A DNA stretch of 8,911 nt from SYIM01 sp964581825 (GTDB lineage Bacteria > Pseudomonadota > Gammaproteobacteria > Burkholderiales > Burkholderiaceae_E), in contig CAZORB010000159.1 of NCBI GenBank assembly GCA_964581825.1, positions 1-8,911 of the forward strand, in the 5' to 3' direction. Positions 6,366 to 8,911 of this stretch are shown in pieces. Made by a program: the position numbers and the translations under genes. The first letter of the stretch is position 1. Each line of letters begins with the position of its first letter. The notes below the pieces were generated by a model. That model saw only the letters and a program-made list of their open reading frames with translations. It made no database searches and had not been told where the DNA came from.

Positions 6366-6989
6366 TCAAGCCCGCGCGATCAAACTGGCTTCCCGCGCAA
6401 GTCGCGTAATGCCATTCCAATCGTCACATGCGATCAGATCCACAGACGCGATCCAGGTGCCCCCCACCCGGTCGACATTGGGCTCGCGCAACCAGTCGGC
6501 AAGTGAGTCGGCACGCACCCCACCCGTGGGAATAAACCGAACATCCTGAAGCGGGCCCGCCATTGCCCGCAGCATCGCGATTCCGCCGGCCTGAGCAGCT
6601 GGAAAGAGTTTCATCAGCTTAAAACCCAGCGCGCGCGCAGCCATGACCTCGGAAGGCGTCATGACGCCGGGAACAAAAGCAAGCTTTGCTCGCAGAGCAG
6701 CCTCGGCAAGCGCCGGTGTGCATCCCGGCGACAACCCAAAGCGCGCACCGGCATCAACAGCCCGCAGCACGTCATCCCCATCAAGGAGCGTCCCTGCTCC
6801 AACGCATATAGGAAGTGCACGGCGCGCGAGCTCGGCAATACCCGGCAACCCACCGGGGCGCCGCAGCGTAATTTCAATGACATCGATGCCGCCCGCGAGT
6901 AATGCCTCAGCCAACGGGACCGCCTGGTCCGCAGAGTCTATTGAGACGACCGGTACGACACGGGATTGAAACGATGGCAGGTCGGTCAT
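6366..6989 (-). CDS. eda: 2-dehydro-3-deoxy-phosphogluconate (KDPG) aldolase
   Basis: This 207-residue cytoplasmic class I aldolase splits KDPG into pyruvate and glyceraldehyde 3-phosphate, the last step of the Entner-Doudoroff pathway. It is a single TIM barrel with the family signatures in order: VVPVVSI (11-17), IEITLRR with the catalytic Glu39 (38-44), VGAGTLL (63-69), GLSPGCTP (85-92), VPGVMTPSE (106-114), KLMKLFPA with the Schiff-base Lys127 (124-131), PTGGVR near residue 155 for phosphate binding, and GGTWI towards the end. The length is normal. It lies 9 bases after edd on the same strand, so the two form an operon. Upstream of ATG 6989 there is only a weak Shine-Dalgarno match (TTGAG), so translation may depend on ribosomes arriving from edd. 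Some homologues act on KDPGal or 4-hydroxy-2-oxoglutarate, but the edd neighbour favours KDPG. Confidence 0.95.
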   Translation of the reverse strand: MTDLPSFQSRVVPVVSIDSADQAVPLAEALLAGGIDVIEITLRRPGGLPGIAELARRALPICVGAGTLLDGDDVLRAVDAGARFGLSPGCTPALAEAALRAKLAFVPGVMTPSEVMAARALGFKLMKLFPAAQAGGIAMLRAMAGPLQDVRFIPTGGVRADSLADWLREPNVDRVGGTWIASVDLIACDDWNGITRLAREASLIARA

Positions 6990-6998
6990 GGTTGACGC

Positions 6999-8846
6999 TC
7001 AAGACAAAATGGCTGAGCCGCCTGCCTCAGTCGGCGCCGCATGCTCGCGAAACAGCGCAAAAAGACTGCGGCCGAGTGAATCTGCCGATTCGCGGGGCAC
7101 CGGCACCCACGCGTCGCGACGCTGCCATTCCTCTTCATCGACATCCACTTTGAGAATGCCCTGGTCGCAATCGAGTTCGATCAGGTCACCCTCACGCACC
7201 CGCACAATCGGTCCACCCGCGGCACTGTCAGGACTCAGATGAATCGCAGCCGGAATCTTGCCGGAAGCTCCGGACATACGACCATCGGTAAGCAGTGCCA
7301 CCTTGAAGCCCTTGTCCTGAAGGGTACCCAGCAGTGGCGTGAGTTTATGCAGCTCGGGCATACCATTGCTGCGCGGGCCCTGGCCTCGAACCACCGCCAC
7401 CAGGTCGCGTTGCAACTCGCCCCGCTCGAATCGCGCTGCGAGCGCTTCCTGGCTGTCGACGACCACCGCAGGTGCGCGCAGCTTGCGATGCTCAGGCTTG
7501 ACCGCAGACACCTTGATCACCGCGCGTCCCAGATTGCCCGACAGCACGCGCAGCCCACCGTCGAGCGAGAATGGTTGACTAACCGGGCGAAGAACATCGG
7601 TGTTCAAACTACCTGCAGCGGGCTGCCAATTGAGCGCCCCGGCGTCGGTGAGCGTGGGTGCTACCGTAAACCGCTGCAGGCCTGGGCCGAGTATGGTGTG
7701 TACCGCGTCGTGCATCAGGCCAGCCTGCAATAACTCGCGGATCAGCACGGGCATGCCGCCTGCTAGATGAAAGTCGTTCACATCGGCCTGGCCATTGGGA
7801 TACACCCTGGCAAGCAGGGGTACGGCTGCCGACAGATCCGAGAAATCATCCCAGTCAATGAGAATGCCCGCCGCTCGGGCGATTGCGACCAGATGGATTG
7901 TGTGGTTGGTCGATCCACCACTTGCCAGCAGACCCACCATGGCGTTGACGATTGCCCGCTCGCTCACGATTGCGCCAATTGATGACACCGGGCTGCGAAC
8001 GCGTGCCAGCCGCACCAGTGCGCGAACGGCCTCAAGGTCGAGCGCTCGGCGAAGCGGCGTCCCCGGATTCACAAACGACGACCCGGGCAACTGCAGACCC
8101 ATTGCCTCGAGCAACATCTGGTTGGAGTTTGCTGTGCCGTAAAACGTGCAGGTGCCCTCGCCATGATAGGCAGCCTGCTCGGCCTTCAGCATGTCATCTC
8201 GGCTGACCTGGCCTAGGGCATAGCGCTGCCGGATTGAGGACTTCTCAACGTTCGACAGCCCCGAGGTCATGGGACCAGCTGGAACAAAGACCGTTGGCAG
8301 ATGACCGAACTGCAATGCGCCGATAAGCAGCCCCGGCACGATCTTGTCGCAAACGCCGAGCATCAACGCACCGTCAAACACGTCATGCGACAGCGCAACG
8401 GCCGTCGACATCGCGATGACATCTCGCGAGAACAGCGAGAGCTCCATTCCTTCGAAGCCCTGCGTCACACCATCACACATAGCCGGCACACCGCCCGCCA
8501 CCTGAGCTGTCGCGCCCAACTCCGCCGCTGCGCGGCGAAGCATCTCTGGATAGCGCTCGTAGGGCTTATGCGCCGAGAGCATGTCGTTGTATGCGGTGAC
8601 CACACCCAGGTTAATCGCCTTGGGTGCCAGCGCCGCGAGACGCTCGTTAACCGGCATCGCTGCAAGCGCGTGCGCCACGTTTGCACAGCCCATCCGCTGC
8701 ACGCCACGGGGCCGATCGGCGGTGCGGGCGCAGAGAGCCAGATACGCGGCGCGACGCTCGCGACTGCGCTCGATGATGCGCGCTGTCACTTTATCCAGAA
8801 CCGGATGGAGCGGCACGTCCTCCGCCGGGTTCTTGAGCTCGTTCAT
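6999..8846 (-). CDS. edd: 6-phosphogluconate dehydratase
   Basis: This 615-residue cytoplasmic enzyme removes water from 6-phosphogluconate to give KDPG, the first step specific to the Entner-Doudoroff pathway. It belongs to the IlvD/Edd iron-sulfur dehydratases. The N-terminal part (ARIIERSRERRAAYL, then GCANVAHALA) matches E. coli Edd closely. Iron-sulfur and metal motifs are present: AMCDGVTQG with Cys124, GVCDKIVPG with Cys166, Lys168 and nearby acidic residues, and GTCTFYGTANSNQM with Cys233. GGSTNHTIHLVAIARAAGI and TDGRMSGASGK follow, the latter with Ser525 at the position of the catalytic base of the family. E. coli Edd has about 603 residues, so the length is normal. ATG 8846 overlaps the stop of the upstream gene by one base (TGATG), and eda follows 9 bases downstream. 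YNDMLSAHKPYE and HGEGTCTFYGTAN fit Edd rather than dihydroxy-acid dehydratase. Confidence 0.97.
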   Translation of the reverse strand: MNELKNPAEDVPLHPVLDKVTARIIERSRERRAAYLALCARTADRPRGVQRMGCANVAHALAAMPVNERLAALAPKAINLGVVTAYNDMLSAHKPYERYPEMLRRAAAELGATAQVAGGVPAMCDGVTQGFEGMELSLFSRDVIAMSTAVALSHDVFDGALMLGVCDKIVPGLLIGALQFGHLPTVFVPAGPMTSGLSNVEKSSIRQRYALGQVSRDDMLKAEQAAYHGEGTCTFYGTANSNQMLLEAMGLQLPGSSFVNPGTPLRRALDLEAVRALVRLARVRSPVSSIGAIVSERAIVNAMVGLLASGGSTNHTIHLVAIARAAGILIDWDDFSDLSAAVPLLARVYPNGQADVNDFHLAGGMPVLIRELLQAGLMHDAVHTILGPGLQRFTVAPTLTDAGALNWQPAAGSLNTDVLRPVSQPFSLDGGLRVLSGNLGRAVIKVSAVKPEHRKLRAPAVVVDSQEALAARFERGELQRDLVAVVRGQGPRSNGMPELHKLTPLLGTLQDKGFKVALLTDGRMSGASGKIPAAIHLSPDSAAGGPIVRVREGDLIELDCDQGILKVDVDEEEWQRRDAWVPVPRESADSLGRSLFALFREHAAPTEAGGSAILS

Positions 8847-8911
8847 CAGCCCACCGCCTCTTCGTGCCAGGCGAGGCCTTCTGATGCAATCAGCGCGGAC
8901 GCCGCTGCGGG
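8846..8911 (-). CDS. C-terminal fragment of the gene upstream of edd, possibly 6-phosphogluconolactonase
   Basis: The last 21 codons of a minus-strand gene are visible, ending SALIASEGLAWHEEAVG and a TGA at 8846-8848 that overlaps the edd start by one base. The overlap shows it shares an operon with edd and eda. The fragment is too short to recognise by sequence. A final 'small hydrophobics, W/L, acidic residues, A' pattern and the position before edd would suit 6-phosphogluconolactonase (pgl), which makes 6-phosphogluconate, the substrate of Edd. Glucokinase or another sugar enzyme is also possible. That a coding frame is present is likely from the stop-start overlap; the identity is a guess from context. 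Confidence 0.5.
   Translation of the reverse strand, partial: PAAASALIASEGLAWHEEAVG

Overview
The window looks like a stretch of a Proteobacterial chromosome. By gene families and base composition (GC-rich, GTG as well as ATG starts, Entner-Doudoroff genes, a TRAP transporter beside a xanthine-dehydrogenase-family subunit), a betaproteobacterium of the Burkholderiales is the best guess. This is inference; nothing in the sequence fixes the taxon.

The left two thirds (1-6039) is a run of plus-strand genes that reads as one catabolic operon. It begins with the last 34 codons of a cupin-domain protein. Next come a large molybdopterin-binding subunit of the xanthine dehydrogenase / form II CoxL-like family, the three subunits of a TRAP transporter (periplasmic binding protein, small and large membrane proteins), and a dienelactone hydrolase-family enzyme. 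Spacing is tight: the stop codon of the molybdenum subunit lies inside the ribosome binding site of the TRAP binding protein, the two TRAP membrane genes overlap in TGATG, and the hydrolase starts 38 bases after the transporter. A plausible reading is import of an organic acid or related compound by the TRAP system, cytoplasmic hydroxylation or oxidation by the molybdenum enzyme, and hydrolysis of a lactone or ester intermediate by the hydrolase. The substrate cannot be read from the sequence. The FAD and [2Fe-2S] subunits that such a dehydrogenase normally needs are not in the window.

A 326-base stretch (6040-6365) separates the end of this operon from genes coming the other way. I see no convincing gene in it, only two tiny GGCG-N4-CGCC hairpins that may help end transcription.

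The right third (6366-8911), on the minus strand, is the Entner-Doudoroff pair: 6-phosphogluconate dehydratase (edd) followed by KDPG aldolase (eda), 9 bases apart. A further minus-strand gene whose last 21 codons are visible overlaps the edd start by one base and probably belongs to the same operon. It may be 6-phosphogluconolactonase.

I found no mobile element, CRISPR array, tRNA, rRNA or clear promoter. Most of the window is recognisable metabolism. The least ordinary points are the TRAP binding protein without its usual carboxylate-binding arginine, the somewhat shortened molybdenum subunit, and the unassigned pathway that combines the two with a dienelactone hydrolase.
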